Source: Flavobacterium sp. 90
GTDB taxonomy: Bacteria > Bacteroidota > Bacteroidia > Flavobacteriales > Flavobacteriaceae
NCBI RefSeq assembly: GCF_004339525.1
Contig: NZ_SMGE01000001.1
Span: forward strand, 744,001 to 808,000
Direction: 5' to 3'
DNA: 64,000 nt
Below are positions 54,301 through 64,000 of this stretch, in pieces (within the stretch, counting starts at the first letter, position 1; each line of letters begins with the position of its first letter). The notes under the pieces are model-generated. The model worked only from the letters and a program-made list of their open reading frames with translations, was not told the DNA's origin and ran no database searches. Position numbers and translations under genes: made by a program.

Positions 54301-57300
54301 AAATAATGATGATCCGGATACTTTTTTAACAGATCCTAAAAATCTGCGATATGCTGGTGATTTTATTTCTCTTTGGAAACCGAGCTGGGCAAATTCACTA
54401 CTGCCTTATCATCCTGAATATCAATATTATGCATACAACACCGCATGGTGTAATAAACTCAATAATGACGGCAATAACTCTGACGGATTTGACGAACAAC
54501 TAGCAAATATCGACTATTTTGACACCGAAAAACAAGCAATTGCCAACAGTAATCTTTTTACTGCTGGCGGTACAATAGCAACGCTTATAAACGTTGACTC
54601 ACAAAACAGCGACAGTGATCCTTTTTATAATTCTAAAAACGATTTAGAATCTCAGACAGATTATATCTTACGAAAAGATCTAATGAAAGAGGCTTTGAAT
54701 TTGAATTTTGATGGCATGGCACTTCAAAATGGCAAAAAACTGAACATGCTTCAGGCAGCTTATTATTTTGCTGTTTACACTAATGGGCTTGCACCTCAAT
54801 CTGTTTATGAAGAATTTATAGATAAATCAAATACTGCATTATTAAGCTCAATAAACAGTATGAGCGATGTGAATTTAAAGCAAAGAATATGGGTTAATTT
54901 CAGAACTTATTATACCGGTTTTAAACAAAAAACACGTACCGTTTTTGGTCATATTTATGCAAGCAAAAACAATAATTATAATGATTGTATTGGCAATTCA
55001 GCAAGTTCAGACGCTTTTGTAGATTTATTTAAAAAATACAGTACTGCAAATTTTGAAAGACTTACAGCAATAATAAATACTATTCCTCAAACTCCGGCTA
55101 GTACAGGCGTAACACTTGCATGTTCAGACCTTACGGCAACTTATTATAAAAGTAAAGAAAAAAGATTTGTTCCGGTTGATTTTGGTTACGATGCATCGCT
55201 TAGTGATGAAGAGATCCTTGCCGAGGTTAAAAAGACTGTCGAAACTGGTATGTATCTCGAAACCGGAAGCTGCCCGAGAGCAAATGACCTTCAAAATTTC
55301 CTGAATGGATTACTTGACACCTCTATTCAAAACAAAGGACTATTGGTTAGCAGTTTGAATACTACAAGCATGCTTTATTTAACCAAAGAATTATTTGATG
55401 CTCAGGTAAATCCTGAATTCAATCTGGAATCAGCAACTGAAATTCCGCAAATAAATGCCTCTCAGGATGTCTCCGGCAATCTTAATATTGGCTTTACCTA
55501 CAAGAATAATTCTATTGCAACACCCATACAATTAAGATTTACAAATACTAAAACCAATTATAAAAATCCTTGCGGCGCAATTGTAGACGCCCCAAAATGG
55601 GAAGACATAATTAGTTTCAAAAACCTGTATGCATTACCACAATACAATGCAGCCAGTAAAACCTACACCTTTCAAATTTTGGCTGTTGTAAAAAGAAAAA
55701 ACAGCAGTACAAATTGTACCTCTACCGAAGAAATAATTGTAGAAGGCTCCACAAAAGCAGCAATTAATGGCTGCAATGATTTAGCCGAAGTTCCCTGTGA
55801 TAAAAAAGAAAAATTCAATAGTGCTCTTAGAAACCTTGTATTTCATTTGCAAGCCAGCGGAACTATTCGAAGTAATGATTTAAATATAACTAACGAACCT
55901 GCTTTTACAGGAGATTATCTGTATACCTATTTTGGTATTAAACAAGGAGATGTTGTAAAATGGAATAACAATACAGATGGTATCTCTATTACCGTTAACA
56001 ATAGCCCTCGTATGGCGATAAATCTTTCCGGCTATGATTTGGGAAAAGATTATATCAGAAACATCACGATAGCCCAATTATCTGAACAAAGAGAAGGCAG
56101 TTATAATACTTTGAGAATTACTACAAGAGGCGGAGCTTTTGCCTCCAACAAAGTTATAACCGCCAGAATTACATCCGGGAATTCAAAAAAGGCACTTTAT
56201 TTTGATTGTTGTTCGTCTTGTGGTGAGTTGGATTATGATGGAGATGGTTTTGGAGATATTTGTGGAGATCCGCTTTCACCTTCTAGAATAAACAGCTGCT
56301 TAAGTGAGCTTGGAGGAAATAATGACTTAGAATCTACATTTGAAGCAAACTTTACAAAAACTCTTAATAGAGCTATTAGCAATGGCATTATGCCACGTTA
56401 CATAAATACATTTTCTGATCCAAAAGCAACAGAGCTTAAAAATCTTATAAATGATGCAAATTTAGTATCTCATTATCAGTTGGGCAAAGATTACTATTTT
56501 TCACTGCAAACCTATCCGGGAGCTTTGACAAGTCGCGTAACACTTTCACAATATTATTCATCTATTAGTTCATCAAGTATTCAATTCATTCTAGCAAATG
56601 AGGGGTATTTAATTTTATGGACTCCAAATGCGGATCAGATTAGTGAAATTCTCTTTTTAGATATTCTAAATGGAAATGGCACTGCCAAAGTAATATATAA
56701 AAATAAAGACGGTCAAATCTTAACTGTCAATAATGCAAGAGTAGAAATTAGTATTGGACTTGCAATACAAAACAATACTGGCGTAGGAGTACGTACACAG
56801 TTATGTCAATTTTTCTCCGATAAATACCCTGTTGTCACTCAAAATCAGCTTTTAAAAGGTAATGCAGTAAAATTAGATCTTTTTGAATTTACTATAGACG
56901 AAAATGGCTTACTTCCATTAAAAAGCAGCCCTTTGAAAAATGCAGGATTATTGGGTACAAATTCAATTTCATTACATACAACTACAACAAACTGTGACAC
57001 TTTCTGCGTCCCTCCTACTGTTGCCCCAATAATTTGTGGTGATAAATGGAATGAATTTAAAATACAATTACACAATAAAGTATCAGATTATAGCATTCCT
57101 GAAAATCTAACCAAAGATGGCAATTATTTCTGTGAAGCAAATTTTGGATATATCAGCACAGATTATTTGGCTTATTTAACCAAGTTGCAAATTACAACGG
57201 AACAAAACCCGCTTTTTATAACCATTGAAGAGTTTGCCGCAACCAAATTAAAATACGGTAACCCAAAAGCACCAGAAACTGTTGAAAGTTATGCCAGTTA

Positions 57301-60300
57301 TGTATCTGTGCAAAAAACAGCCAAAACCGAAGAATTATTGACCTGGATACAATTTGCCAATAAATATGTTGCGAATAACAAGATTTGTGCTCCGGCAACA
57401 ATGGTACCAACATTTAGCCTGGAAGTCCCTACTAACGAAAAAAGAACTCCTTGCGAAATATATGCAAATACCGTAAAAGCATCTAACAAACAAGAAATAG
57501 AGAATGCATTTTATGCTAATAAAAAGGAAGAATTTAAACAACGTTACCTAAAAGCATCACTTGAAGGAATAACCGAAACATTAACACAAAGCTCTAAGGA
57601 CAAAGAGTACCAATATACCCTGTATTATTATGATCAGGCAGGAAACTTAATTCAGACCGTACCTCCGGAAGGCGTTGCAAGATTACAACCTGCTTCTGAT
57701 GCAACCATAAAAACAGTAAGAGAAACCAATCCCGAAAAAGAAGATTTGGCAGCGGTAAATGGCGTTGCTGTAGCGCCAAGTCATAAAATGCAAACCCAAT
57801 ACCGTTATAACTCCTTAAACCAGTTGGTATGGCAACAAACTCCGGACGGAAATATAACCCGATTTGCCCATGATGCACTTGGAAGAGTTGTCGCATCGCA
57901 AAATGCAGAACAAATAAAAACAAAACGTTTTAGTTATAGCCGTTATGATGGTTTGGGCAGAATTATCGAAGCCGGACAATTTGTGACTAAATCAACTCTT
58001 TTGTTAAATATCAACGACAACGGAAGACTAATTTTTGCAAATAATACCAATCTGGTTCCGGTAGATGGTATCTTAGATCTTTACCCGTACAGTCAAGGGG
58101 TAACTTTTGAGCAGGTTACCAAAACATTGTACGATATTCCTATGGCAGATACCAGCGATTGGTTTACGAATTATGCCGAAGATAACTCGCATAAAAGAGT
58201 CACTGCTGTATTGTATTACGACAAATTAACAGCCGAAATAAAAGATATAATAGCATATGATACTTACAGCAATGCAATATTATATGACTATGATGTACAC
58301 GGAAACGTAAAAGAACTTATCCAGCACACCAATAACAATACAAAATTAAGCCAGCTCAACCAAGACCGTAAAAAAGTAGTTTACGACTATGATTTAATTA
58401 GTGGTAATGTCAATAAAGTAACATATCAGCCTAATAGTACCAAAGATCAATTTATACACCGTTATGAATACGATGCTGATAATAGAATACAGCAAGTATA
58501 CACCAGTAAGGATAATGTTATTTGGGAAAAAGAAGCCAACTACCTTTATTATGAACATGGCCCACTGGCACGTGTAGAAATTGGAGATAAAAAAGTACAA
58601 GGACTAGATTATATCTATACACTGCAAGGTTGGCTAAAAGGCGTAAACTCAGAAAGACTTGGTTCACAATACGATGCCGGAAAAGACGGATTAAGTGTGG
58701 CCCAAGACGCCTTTGGCTTTGCTCTAAACTATTACAAAGGCGATTATCAATCGAGATTTAGTACACAAGACAATACAATATTCAGTTTTAGTAAAGGCGC
58801 AAATCTCGAAAAAGATTCAAACCTGTACAATGGCAATATAAAAGAAATGGTAACGTCATTGCTTAATACTCAGCAAAAACCAATTTCGACACAATTTAAT
58901 TATTACAAATACGATCAGCTTAACCGAATCAAAGAAATGACTTCTCAGTCTATTTCCTACAATCAAAATTTAAGTACCAATACCCCAACAGCGGGTTATC
59001 ACTCTAATTACAGTTATGATAGAAATGGAAACCTAACAACCCTAAATCGTTGGGCACCATTACCTGGTACTGGTGTGATAACACTTATGGATCAGCTGAC
59101 GTATAATTATATAACAGGTACAAACAAATTGCGACATGTAAATGATGCCGTACCAAATGCAGTATTTACAAACGGCGCAGCCAATGATACATCTCTCGAT
59201 ATAGACAATCAAACCGCCGATAATTATGGCTACGATAGCATTGGTCAGTTAAATGCCGATAAACAAGAAGGTCTAAAAATCGAATGGCGTGTAGACGGAA
59301 AAGTAAAAACAGTAACCAAAAACAATGGTACGATTATTAGTTTCGAATACGACGGTTTAGGCAATAGAACCGCCAAAACTGTAACAAGCGGTACCAATGC
59401 CACTACAACTTATTACCAACGTGATGCACAAGGCAATGTATTGAGTGTTTACGAAATGGTAAAACAAGGAACCGTTCTTAAATATTATCTGGTAGAACAG
59501 GATATTTATGGCAGCAGTCGTTTAGGTGTCGAAAAAGGAAGAAAAGAAATCACTGCAGATCTGCTACAAAGCACACTAAGATCAGGAGCAAATAATCTTT
59601 TGGCAGGAACAGCACAAACTGTAGTTCCAGAAGTTAATGAAGACCAATATGGTTTAAATTTTACAACCATAGATGCTAAAGCAACTTGGGATGAAAAACC
59701 AGAGAATTCAATTAACTTATTTGATAATTCAATACCAAAAACAGAGTCAATAATAGTAAACACGCATTTAAAAATTGATCCAACCAATACAGGTATTAAT
59801 CTGGTAGCAGCTTTGCATGGAGTTTTTGAAGAAGGAGACTCTTGGCCGGGAGATAGAACCAACTCCTATCTAAGTTCTTTATTAATCTCAGTTAAAAAAA
59901 GCGAAACAGGTTACACACCAATAATTACACTACAAAAATACCGTAGAGGACACAACGCTTATATGAATGGTAACAGAAATAGACGTTATAGTTTTAGAAG
60001 TTATGCATCAACTACAAATTATGAAATTATTTCGCCTGCAATTCCAGAAGACGAATGGGATTTACAAACAGAAATAACAAGAAGCATAACTTCTGACGAA
60101 TATACTGTAACTATAACCTTAAATGGTAATAAATACAAAACTATTGCAAAAGTAACCGAAGACCACAATGGAGTCGAGAATAAAGGGATGAGAAGCGGTT
60201 CTGAAGACCTTCATATTATATTACAAAAAAACTCTATAGGAGCTACCTCTATTATACATCGCCCTGGTGATGAAGAGAAATTTAATGCCCTAAAAGCCGA

Positions 60301-61963
60301 AATATGCGACTTTAGTTTTACAGTAAACAATGGTCAGGAACCTGAAGATATCAAAACCAATTATTTTAGTTTTGATGAAGGAAAAGGCACAAAAACCATA
60401 GCTACTACAGGTCAGGAAATGACTTTAAGTAACGTTGCTTTTTCACAATCTTATTGTGGCGCAAGAGCCGATGACAGCGATGGTGACGGCATATTAAATA
60501 AAGACGATAATTGCCCTTATGTATTTAACCCGTTACAAGAAGATATAGACAAAGACAAAAGAGGAGACGTCTGTGATAATTGCAAATATATCCCTAACTT
60601 TGACCAACTTGATAGCGATGGCGACGGTATAGGCGATGCTTGCGATAACTGCAAATTTATCGCCAATGCTGACCAAATTGATACAGATGGCGACGGTATA
60701 GGCGATGTATGCGATAATTGCCCAACAATTGCAAACCCATTACAAGAAGATACCAATAACAATGGTATTGGCGATGTATGCGAAGGATTAGCACAAGGTC
60801 AAGGAAAAGAAACTTCTGCTACTACTCCTCTACTTGCCTATCGTTTTGTTGGCGATAAACAATACGAGCTTTCGAATCATTTAGGCAATGTATTATCAGT
60901 TATTAGTGATCGAAGCTTATTAAACGGCAATACTTTTTATCCAGACGTTCTTACATATTCTGATTATTACCCTTTTGGTATGCAAGTGCCTCAACCCGAA
61001 AAACCTGCCGGAGATTATCGTTATGGGTTCAACGGTAAAGAGAAAGATAATGAAATAATGGGTGGTGATGGAAACTTCCAAGATTATGGAATGAGAAGTT
61101 ATAATCCTAGGCTTGGTAGGTTTTTTACAATTGATCCACTTGCAAAAAGTTTTGCTCATTATAGCTCATATCAATTTGCAGGAAATACACCTATTCAAGC
61201 CATTGACTTAGATGGAGCAGAAGAATATCATTATTTAGCTAATTTTGATAGAAACTCAGGAACGATAATTTTTAAACTTGAAAACAGTAAAACAGTAAAA
61301 GAGAAAACCTTTTTGGGATGGAGCTGGATTCCAAAAGAAAAACATACTATTATTTATCAGGGTGATGATGGAGATAAAAGCACTTTTGTTTTCACTTCAA
61401 ACTATCACGCAAGACTGGGAGCTGAATTTGTAACAGTAAATGCCATTCCTGATTTTAGAAAATTTGTAAAAGATTCTAAAACGAATACTTATAAAAATGC
61501 TGCCGAAGCAGAAAATGTTCTAAATAGAACTTTTATGAGTGAGGGCGCTAAAACTGTAAATGATTGGGGTGGTGCTTTAGTTGATTATTCTACATCAAGA
61601 GATGCATTTTCAACAAAGCTTCCTGTAACTGAAAAAGCAGTATCAATCACGGAAAAAAGTGTTTCTTATAAATTAAGTACTTATCTATTGAATAAAGAAC
61701 ACCCTGTTGGCAAATCAAAAGCTAATTGGTTTGAAAAAGCACTTGGATTTACAAATCAGAATATGGATAAATTAGCCAAACAAATTATATTCGACCCTTC
61801 AAAAGCTGTTTCTACAGGCAATAATGGCCATGCAAATATGTATGAACAAATAATTCCAATAACAGGAGCTAATGGTAGGAAAATTGATGTACAGTTTAAT
61901 TTTGCAGTACCAAACGGAGAAACATCCCCAAAACTTGTTGGAGCAATTCCAGCTAAAAAGTAA
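51335..61963 (+). CDS. Giant Rhs/YD-repeat polymorphic toxin with TSP3 repeats and DUF6883-like tip
   Basis: 3542 residues with a signal peptide ([16 protein letters not shown]). The N-terminal shell region includes [29 protein letters not shown] in pieces typical of flavobacterial Rhs. Cys-bearing inserted modules occupy about 680-2080. YD repeats run from about 2085 ([20 protein letters not shown]) through [12 protein letters not shown] and [12 protein letters not shown]. Thrombospondin-3 calcium repeats are at about 3045-3150. The core end is [55 protein letters not shown]. The last ~100 residues ([36 protein letters not shown]) resemble DUF6883. A DUF4926-like immunity candidate follows 6 bp later. 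The toxic activity is unproven. Confidence 0.85.
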   Translation: MYIRQHLTAIIFTLFSLCSFGQQEEFLGDRKQGAQLDASPQLEITDPKFSDLKKQNIFTSVNPAVSIHFGFDENLKNLTEYNTIYYCRIVLGITAYDISGNKITTYTDAKNQQKTYPESITLNIKHDNVTKGQQFDDYVVYQLPGIHKATVKVIAIRYYDETKNYTTVANSSVYLALKLNTDRYYNMQLSTTQFTSVFPLTHKFIKYNGTSEIEVSKTSDSAEELVINWTEDKNAPAVEYELEWTWIDNYKKEGGKLTTNEIALTEQDFKLNSTRIQTKEVSYRIPLIYSNGYLVYRVRPVGRFLDDTSKNFYGIWSSGLTDTFKNISQWPHKIEIDQAHEGNKNWQYQSSFAENGKKKEVVSYFDGSLRNRQTVTKINSDNKAIVGEVIYDNQGRAAIEVLPSPIEASGIRFYNDLNKNSKNSIYSHNDFDWDNPSVLDCAPELVSGMANNAGASKYYSANNLKQNNHQDLVPDAKEYPFSQIEYTPDNTGRIKRKGGVGPEHQIGKGHEMQYFYGQPKQEELNRLFGYKVGDFSRYKKNIVVDPNKQTSVSYLDPQGRTVATALAGDNNGNLVSLSDESNSDLHLTTITNLVVNNDRYTSGNNGIFEDGIHLNTPVSIVKEGEVKFEYTLDKTVGAYTEDCLNGKQYPFVYDWSIDMTNDCSEELLTGSNSLTSKFGTVNLSSFTAASLNIPKREYKGLHLNSFLKTGSYLLSKDLHINQDALNQYADDYISELIKNKKCLPELSSLEADITVTDCNVTCKSCEQSLVCDNLTVAECEAFKLKLSADETALGNIASRASYIISAEKQYVLKNLKATFPDDSFTFNGAQFVSPNKGQNEIIPKVNSYKFEFNGLLAGCRELCKQPINVCSLNLEMLLGDVSPHGQYGSVEGIETDDTDDILNNKTIDPLSLFNDNNQLFYGGYTTKTETNPETNKPEEIKFSNYNWRNPFGGAYKEEDGTPSKISVKLVGEGRYNPNLVDNAFVEKDLNNDDPDTFLTDPKNLRYAGDFISLWKPSWANSLLPYHPEYQYYAYNTAWCNKLNNDGNNSDGFDEQLANIDYFDTEKQAIANSNLFTAGGTIATLINVDSQNSDSDPFYNSKNDLESQTDYILRKDLMKEALNLNFDGMALQNGKKLNMLQAAYYFAVYTNGLAPQSVYEEFIDKSNTALLSSINSMSDVNLKQRIWVNFRTYYTGFKQKTRTVFGHIYASKNNNYNDCIGNSASSDAFVDLFKKYSTANFERLTAIINTIPQTPASTGVTLACSDLTATYYKSKEKRFVPVDFGYDASLSDEEILAEVKKTVETGMYLETGSCPRANDLQNFLNGLLDTSIQNKGLLVSSLNTTSMLYLTKELFDAQVNPEFNLESATEIPQINASQDVSGNLNIGFTYKNNSIATPIQLRFTNTKTNYKNPCGAIVDAPKWEDIISFKNLYALPQYNAASKTYTFQILAVVKRKNSSTNCTSTEEIIVEGSTKAAINGCNDLAEVPCDKKEKFNSALRNLVFHLQASGTIRSNDLNITNEPAFTGDYLYTYFGIKQGDVVKWNNNTDGISITVNNSPRMAINLSGYDLGKDYIRNITIAQLSEQREGSYNTLRITTRGGAFASNKVITARITSGNSKKALYFDCCSSCGELDYDGDGFGDICGDPLSPSRINSCLSELGGNNDLESTFEANFTKTLNRAISNGIMPRYINTFSDPKATELKNLINDANLVSHYQLGKDYYFSLQTYPGALTSRVTLSQYYSSISSSSIQFILANEGYLILWTPNADQISEILFLDILNGNGTAKVIYKNKDGQILTVNNARVEISIGLAIQNNTGVGVRTQLCQFFSDKYPVVTQNQLLKGNAVKLDLFEFTIDENGLLPLKSSPLKNAGLLGTNSISLHTTTTNCDTFCVPPTVAPIICGDKWNEFKIQLHNKVSDYSIPENLTKDGNYFCEANFGYISTDYLAYLTKLQITTEQNPLFITIEEFAATKLKYGNPKAPETVESYASYVSVQKTAKTEELLTWIQFANKYVANNKICAPATMVPTFSLEVPTNEKRTPCEIYANTVKASNKQEIENAFYANKKEEFKQRYLKASLEGITETLTQSSKDKEYQYTLYYYDQAGNLIQTVPPEGVARLQPASDATIKTVRETNPEKEDLAAVNGVAVAPSHKMQTQYRYNSLNQLVWQQTPDGNITRFAHDALGRVVASQNAEQIKTKRFSYSRYDGLGRIIEAGQFVTKSTLLLNINDNGRLIFANNTNLVPVDGILDLYPYSQGVTFEQVTKTLYDIPMADTSDWFTNYAEDNSHKRVTAVLYYDKLTAEIKDIIAYDTYSNAILYDYDVHGNVKELIQHTNNNTKLSQLNQDRKKVVYDYDLISGNVNKVTYQPNSTKDQFIHRYEYDADNRIQQVYTSKDNVIWEKEANYLYYEHGPLARVEIGDKKVQGLDYIYTLQGWLKGVNSERLGSQYDAGKDGLSVAQDAFGFALNYYKGDYQSRFSTQDNTIFSFSKGANLEKDSNLYNGNIKEMVTSLLNTQQKPISTQFNYYKYDQLNRIKEMTSQSISYNQNLSTNTPTAGYHSNYSYDRNGNLTTLNRWAPLPGTGVITLMDQLTYNYITGTNKLRHVNDAVPNAVFTNGAANDTSLDIDNQTADNYGYDSIGQLNADKQEGLKIEWRVDGKVKTVTKNNGTIISFEYDGLGNRTAKTVTSGTNATTTYYQRDAQGNVLSVYEMVKQGTVLKYYLVEQDIYGSSRLGVEKGRKEITADLLQSTLRSGANNLLAGTAQTVVPEVNEDQYGLNFTTIDAKATWDEKPENSINLFDNSIPKTESIIVNTHLKIDPTNTGINLVAALHGVFEEGDSWPGDRTNSYLSSLLISVKKSETGYTPIITLQKYRRGHNAYMNGNRNRRYSFRSYASTTNYEIISPAIPEDEWDLQTEITRSITSDEYTVTITLNGNKYKTIAKVTEDHNGVENKGMRSGSEDLHIILQKNSIGATSIIHRPGDEEKFNALKAEICDFSFTVNNGQEPEDIKTNYFSFDEGKGTKTIATTGQEMTLSNVAFSQSYCGARADDSDGDGILNKDDNCPYVFNPLQEDIDKDKRGDVCDNCKYIPNFDQLDSDGDGIGDACDNCKFIANADQIDTDGDGIGDVCDNCPTIANPLQEDTNNNGIGDVCEGLAQGQGKETSATTPLLAYRFVGDKQYELSNHLGNVLSVISDRSLLNGNTFYPDVLTYSDYYPFGMQVPQPEKPAGDYRYGFNGKEKDNEIMGGDGNFQDYGMRSYNPRLGRFFTIDPLAKSFAHYSSYQFAGNTPIQAIDLDGAEEYHYLANFDRNSGTIIFKLENSKTVKEKTFLGWSWIPKEKHTIIYQGDDGDKSTFVFTSNYHARLGAEFVTVNAIPDFRKFVKDSKTNTYKNAAEAENVLNRTFMSEGAKTVNDWGGALVDYSTSRDAFSTKLPVTEKAVSITEKSVSYKLSTYLLNKEHPVGKSKANWFEKALGFTNQNMDKLAKQIIFDPSKAVSTGNNGHANMYEQIIPITGANGRKIDVQFNFAVPNGETSPKLVGAIPAKK
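60469..60786 (+). repeat. Thrombospondin type-3 calcium-binding repeats inside the Rhs gene
   Basis: Tandem Asp-rich units encode [54 protein letters not shown] and [14 protein letters not shown] of adjacent units is nearly identical (GATGGCGACGGTATAGGCGATG occurs twice, shown here as a 22-mer split by reading: GATGGCGACGG and TATAGGCGATG), so unequal crossing-over could change copy number. Confidence 0.85.
60941..61037 (+). repeat. Rhs core-end repeat, copy A (resident)
   Basis: This stretch encodes [18 protein letters not shown] and following residues. It is nearly identical at DNA level to 62234-62330, with only a handful of mismatches over about 95 bp. The copies can recombine to swap the tip. 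Confidence 0.85.
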
Positions 61964-61969
61964 TAAAGT

Positions 61970-62188
61970 ATGATAAGAGAACATGATATTATTAAAATTA
62001 AAATTGATTTGAATGATAATATAAAAGCTGGTACAATTGGGGTAATATTATCAATTTATGAAAATGGAAAATTTTTCCTTGTCGAATTCGTTGATAAGAA
62101 TAATCAAACAATAGGAGATGGAATGACACTTGTTGATTTTAAAGATATTGAACTCGTTTCCAGCCATTCTAAGGGTTCTAATGAATAA
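61970..62188 (+). CDS. DUF4926-like immunity candidate
   Basis: 72 residues, no signal peptide. The SH3-like barrel pattern (EHDIIKIKIDL, IKAGTIGVILSIYENGKFFLVEFVDKNNQTIGD in parts, LVDFKDIELV) fits the DUF4926 family: start-of-protein valine-rich strand, GxxGxI turn, then YxVEF strand. DUF4926 genes frequently neighbour DUF6883 genes. It begins 6 bp after the Rhs stop, as immunity genes do. It should act in the cytoplasm by binding the DUF6883-like tip; no direct evidence. Confidence 0.75.
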   Translation: MIREHDIIKIKIDLNDNIKAGTIGVILSIYENGKFFLVEFVDKNNQTIGDGMTLVDFKDIELVSSHSKGSNE

Positions 62189-62233
62189 AAAAGTCCCAGC
62201 TCGGCAAAGTGTGTAGCTCGCTGCGCAAACGTC
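62189..62233. other. GC-rich junction at the displaced Rhs tip
   Basis: About 57% G+C (27 of 47 bases counted around 62189-62235) in a surrounding of roughly one third G+C. It sits exactly between the immunity gene stop and the start of homology to the Rhs core. It has no counterpart at 60941 and is probably a scar or foreign joint. Confidence 0.5.
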
Positions 62234-62330
62234 CCAGACGTTCTTACGTATTCTGATTATTACCCTTTTGGTATGCAAGTGCCACAACCCGAAAAACCTG
62301 CAGGAGATTATCGTTATGGTTTTCAAGGTC
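62234..62330 (+). repeat. Rhs core-end repeat, copy B (displaced)
   Basis: Near-identical copy of 60941-61037, coding [18 protein letters not shown] in the same frame as the displaced tip below. Upstream of it the frame reaches the immunity-gene stop without a start codon. Confidence 0.85.
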
Positions 62331-63295
62331 AGGAGAAGGATAATGAAATTAAAGGCGGTGACGGGAACTCCATGAACTTTACCTTTAGGATGCATGATCC
62401 TAGGATTGGGAGGTTTTTTGCAAGAGATCCGCTGGCAACTGAGTATCCTTGGAATTCACCATATGCATTTAGTGAGAATAGGGTAATTGACGGAATCGAT
62501 CTAGAGGGATTAGAGTATTATCAAGCAATTGGTGATCCTCACGATGCAGATATAACAGATTCATTTAATCCTGCTTTTTCATTCAATTCTGGAATGGCTG
62601 CAGTTGCTAATACAGTAAGAAAGGCAAATGCAAAACTATTTGGAAATACTACTTATACACGTGTAACGGTTAAGATTCAAGATTATGTTGATGTGTTTTC
62701 AGGAGCATCGACATCAGGAACTATTACAGAATCAAAACAGGTTAATGTTTATAATGCCAATCCAATGGATGGCTTGTTGGATACAGTAGAAGTTTTGGGG
62801 AATGTTGTCGGTATGGGAGCAAAAGCCAAAGGTTTAAGTAAAGGAGCTGGAGTACTTTTAAGTAAAACAGCACCAAAAGGTACTATAGTAAAACAAGCAG
62901 CAGTAAAATCTTTTGAAGAATTAGCTGAAGGTGGAGCATATGGCAGAATGAAAAATTGGGTTGAAGACGGAATTAATATAACAGAAAAAAACCATGTACC
63001 CTCTAAAGATGCAATTAAAGTATCTGGTGTTGGAATTTCTAATTATTTAGGAAGTGCTCATATAATGAATAAAGCTGATCATAGAGCTTTTATTTCAACT
63101 GGAAGTAAAGAAGCTTCAAAAGTATTCAGAAACGCAGAAGCTAAATTGTTAAAAGCAGGAAAATATATGGAAGCATTTGATCTAAATGCAACAGCAATAA
63201 GAAAACAATTTGGTAATAAATATGATAAGGGATTAAAAGAAGCAAGGGAATATTTTGAAAAAGAAGTCGTACCTACATTATCGTCACATAATTAA
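62273..63295 (+). CDS. Displaced (orphan) Rhs C-terminal toxin tip
   Basis: 340 codons from the first ATG. Homology to the Rhs core begins 39 bp earlier without a start codon, so this is a tip without shell and signal peptide, silent unless recombined. Residues 1-78 repeat the Rhs core end ([28 protein letters not shown]). The variable part has a linker with hydrophobic stretch [16 protein letters not shown], then a candidate nuclease domain 215-340 with Glu238, KNHVPSKDA (His241), [12 protein letters not shown] (Asp269, His270) and [16 protein letters not shown]. That pattern resembles His-rich HNH-like toxin domains of polymorphic toxins, but I cannot name the family firmly. Its own immunity candidate follows 15 bp later. 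Confidence 0.75.
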   Translation: MQVPQPEKPAGDYRYGFQGQEKDNEIKGGDGNSMNFTFRMHDPRIGRFFARDPLATEYPWNSPYAFSENRVIDGIDLEGLEYYQAIGDPHDADITDSFNPAFSFNSGMAAVANTVRKANAKLFGNTTYTRVTVKIQDYVDVFSGASTSGTITESKQVNVYNANPMDGLLDTVEVLGNVVGMGAKAKGLSKGAGVLLSKTAPKGTIVKQAAVKSFEELAEGGAYGRMKNWVEDGINITEKNHVPSKDAIKVSGVGISNYLGSAHIMNKADHRAFISTGSKEASKVFRNAEAKLLKAGKYMEAFDLNATAIRKQFGNKYDKGLKEAREYFEKEVVPTLSSHN

Positions 63296-63310
63296 TTTTG
63301 TAAAAAAAAC

Positions 63311-63814
63311 ATGAAAATAAAATCTTATATAGGTATTGATAATTTGCTTTTTACTGACAATTTTAAAGAAATTAGCAATAAGCTAAAAGAATTCAAAATT
63401 GAAAAAGGAGAAACAATGTTTATGGATAAAGTAAATTTAACGTTGTTTGTTGAGCAATTAGATCTTTTAATCACTTTTAGTAATAATGTTGGAGATTCAG
63501 TCGAATGCTTCGAAATTAATAGAAAGAATGTATTTTTTGAAGATATGAATTTAATGAAATTGAAATATGATTTTTTAGAAGAATTTATAAAAAAATCAGA
63601 TCCTGATATAATTATAGATGAAGAAGGTTTCAACTCTCCAAAATTTGGTTTTGGAGCTTACAGAGGGGTAAATAATAGTAAATATACTTTATATCCTAAA
63701 TCTGTAATAGTTTTTAATAATACTTATTTGTCTAAAGAAATGCCCAGTGAAGACGATATTATTAAGTTTTATTTAGGAGAGAATTATGATCCAAACTCGA
63801 ATCCCTTTGAATAA
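63311..63814 (+). CDS. Putative immunity protein of the displaced Rhs tip
   Basis: 167 residues, no signal peptide, acidic and rich in Lys, Phe and Asn. Not recognised. Recognisable pieces are MKIKSYIGIDNLLFTDNF at the start (a stretch like SMI1-independent immunity proteins with IGxxxL), KVNLTLFVEQLDLLITFSNNVGDSVECFEI and a C-terminal KFYLGENYDPN. Position directly behind the toxin tip and before a terminator supports an immunity role (inference). Confidence 0.6.
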   Translation: MKIKSYIGIDNLLFTDNFKEISNKLKEFKIEKGETMFMDKVNLTLFVEQLDLLITFSNNVGDSVECFEINRKNVFFEDMNLMKLKYDFLEEFIKKSDPDIIIDEEGFNSPKFGFGAYRGVNNSKYTLYPKSVIVFNNTYLSKEMPSEDDIIKFYLGENYDPNSNPFE

Positions 63815-63834
63815 ACCACAAAGAGCATAAAAAC

Positions 63835-63869
63835 AAAAAAGCAACCTAGAAATGGGTTGCTTTTTTTTT
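63835..63869 (+). terminator. Rho-independent terminator of the Rhs locus
   Basis: A-run, stem GCAACC (63841-63846) with GGTTGC (63855-63860), then nine T. The A- and T-runs also pair. It lies 21 bp after the immunity gene stop. A weaker inverted repeat AGAATGCCA/TGGCATTCT (63873-63881 and 63913-63921) follows. Confidence 0.85.
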
Positions 63870-63981
63870 GAGAGAATGCCAATCTTATATTTAAATTAAA
63901 AAGAAAATGTTCTGGCATTCTTTCAAAAAAAATGCATAGCGTTTTGCGGCGATTGAGCAAAATAAAAAAAGAATCCTAGTG

Positions 63982-63997
63982 TCCCGAAGTTTCGGGA
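63982..63997. repeat. CCCGAA-TTCGGG palindrome (dispersed repeat)
   Basis: TCCCGAA-GT-TTCGGGA. It is related to the 16-nt palindrome at 8608-8623, so it is probably the edge of another dispersed repeat that continues beyond the window. Confidence 0.5.
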
Positions 63998-64000
63998 GCA

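Noticed and set aside
57594..57923. Minus-strand open frames inside the Rhs gene (and similar opposite-strand frames across the window)
   Set aside because: They lie within strongly supported plus-strand genes, show composition of antisense shadows and no family motif.
60469..60786. CRISPR-like tandem array
   Set aside because: The units are in frame, encode TSP3 calcium motifs, and have no unique spacers of constant length.

Overview
The window reads as chromosome of a Bacteroidota member, most likely Flavobacterium or a close relative. The DNA is AT-rich and start codons mostly lack Shine-Dalgarno sequences. Other pointers are a Bacteroidetes-type -7 box (TAnnTTTG), a C-terminal type IX secretion sorting domain, plant-xylan catabolic genes, giant SpvB/Rhs-like genes, and the interspersed inverted repeats common in flavobacterial genomes. 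No tRNA, rRNA, CRISPR array, transposase or integrase was seen.

Region 1 (1-19.4 kb, all minus strand) is a glucuronoxylan utilisation regulon. From the regulator outward it holds a LacI-type repressor, a GH67 alpha-glucuronidase, an SDR mannonate oxidoreductase candidate, mannonate dehydratase (uxuA), a GH10 xylanase lipoprotein, a GPH-type sugar symporter, a cytoplasmic GH43, a Nudix-fold regulator, xylulokinase (xylB), xylose isomerase (xylA), transaldolase (tal), an exported GH43 beta-xylosidase, an SGNH esterase lipoprotein and a SASA-type acetylesterase cut by the window start. Outer enzymes deacetylate and cut xylan, the symporter brings in oligomers, and xylA/xylB/tal feed pentose to the pentose phosphate pathway. 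uxuA and the SDR gene handle the glucuronate side chain. Six near-identical palindromes (consensus about ACACAATCGGTTGTGT) lie only in the intergenic regions of this block, including in front of lacI, and look like the LacI operators. No SusC/SusD pair and no uronate isomerase is present.

Region 2 (19.8-32.6 kb, plus strand) is a nine-gene run closed by a strong hairpin terminator. It holds a beta-barrel/LecA-lectin-like protein, a thiamine-diphosphate 2-keto acid decarboxylase, a flavin amine oxidase, a ferritin-like PF12902 protein (VioB/RebD type), a 13-cysteine peptide, a DUF692/MNIO enzyme (BufB type), a DUF2063 partner (BufC type), a second flavin amine oxidase and a second decarboxylase. 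Combining a MNIO peptide-modification cassette with two amino-acid-oxidase plus keto-acid-decarboxylase pairs and an imine-dimer-synthase-like protein does not match any pathway I know. It is the best candidate here for an undescribed system.

Region 3 (32.7-36.9 kb) has two divergent secreted peptidase genes: an M57-type HExxHxxGxxH metallopeptidase lipoprotein and a subtilisin-like S8 protease with a C-terminal sorting domain.

Region 4 (37.3-63.8 kb, plus strand) is a 26-kb surface/polymorphic-toxin locus. It holds a small lipoprotein, an 1884-residue SpvB-like protein, a 988-residue repeat protein, a leucine-rich-repeat/VWA protein, a small exported protein and a 3542-residue Rhs protein. 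The Rhs protein carries thrombospondin-type-3 calcium repeats and a DUF6883-like toxin tip. A DUF4926-like immunity candidate follows, then a displaced second Rhs tip and its own immunity candidate. The window ends with a terminator and repeats.
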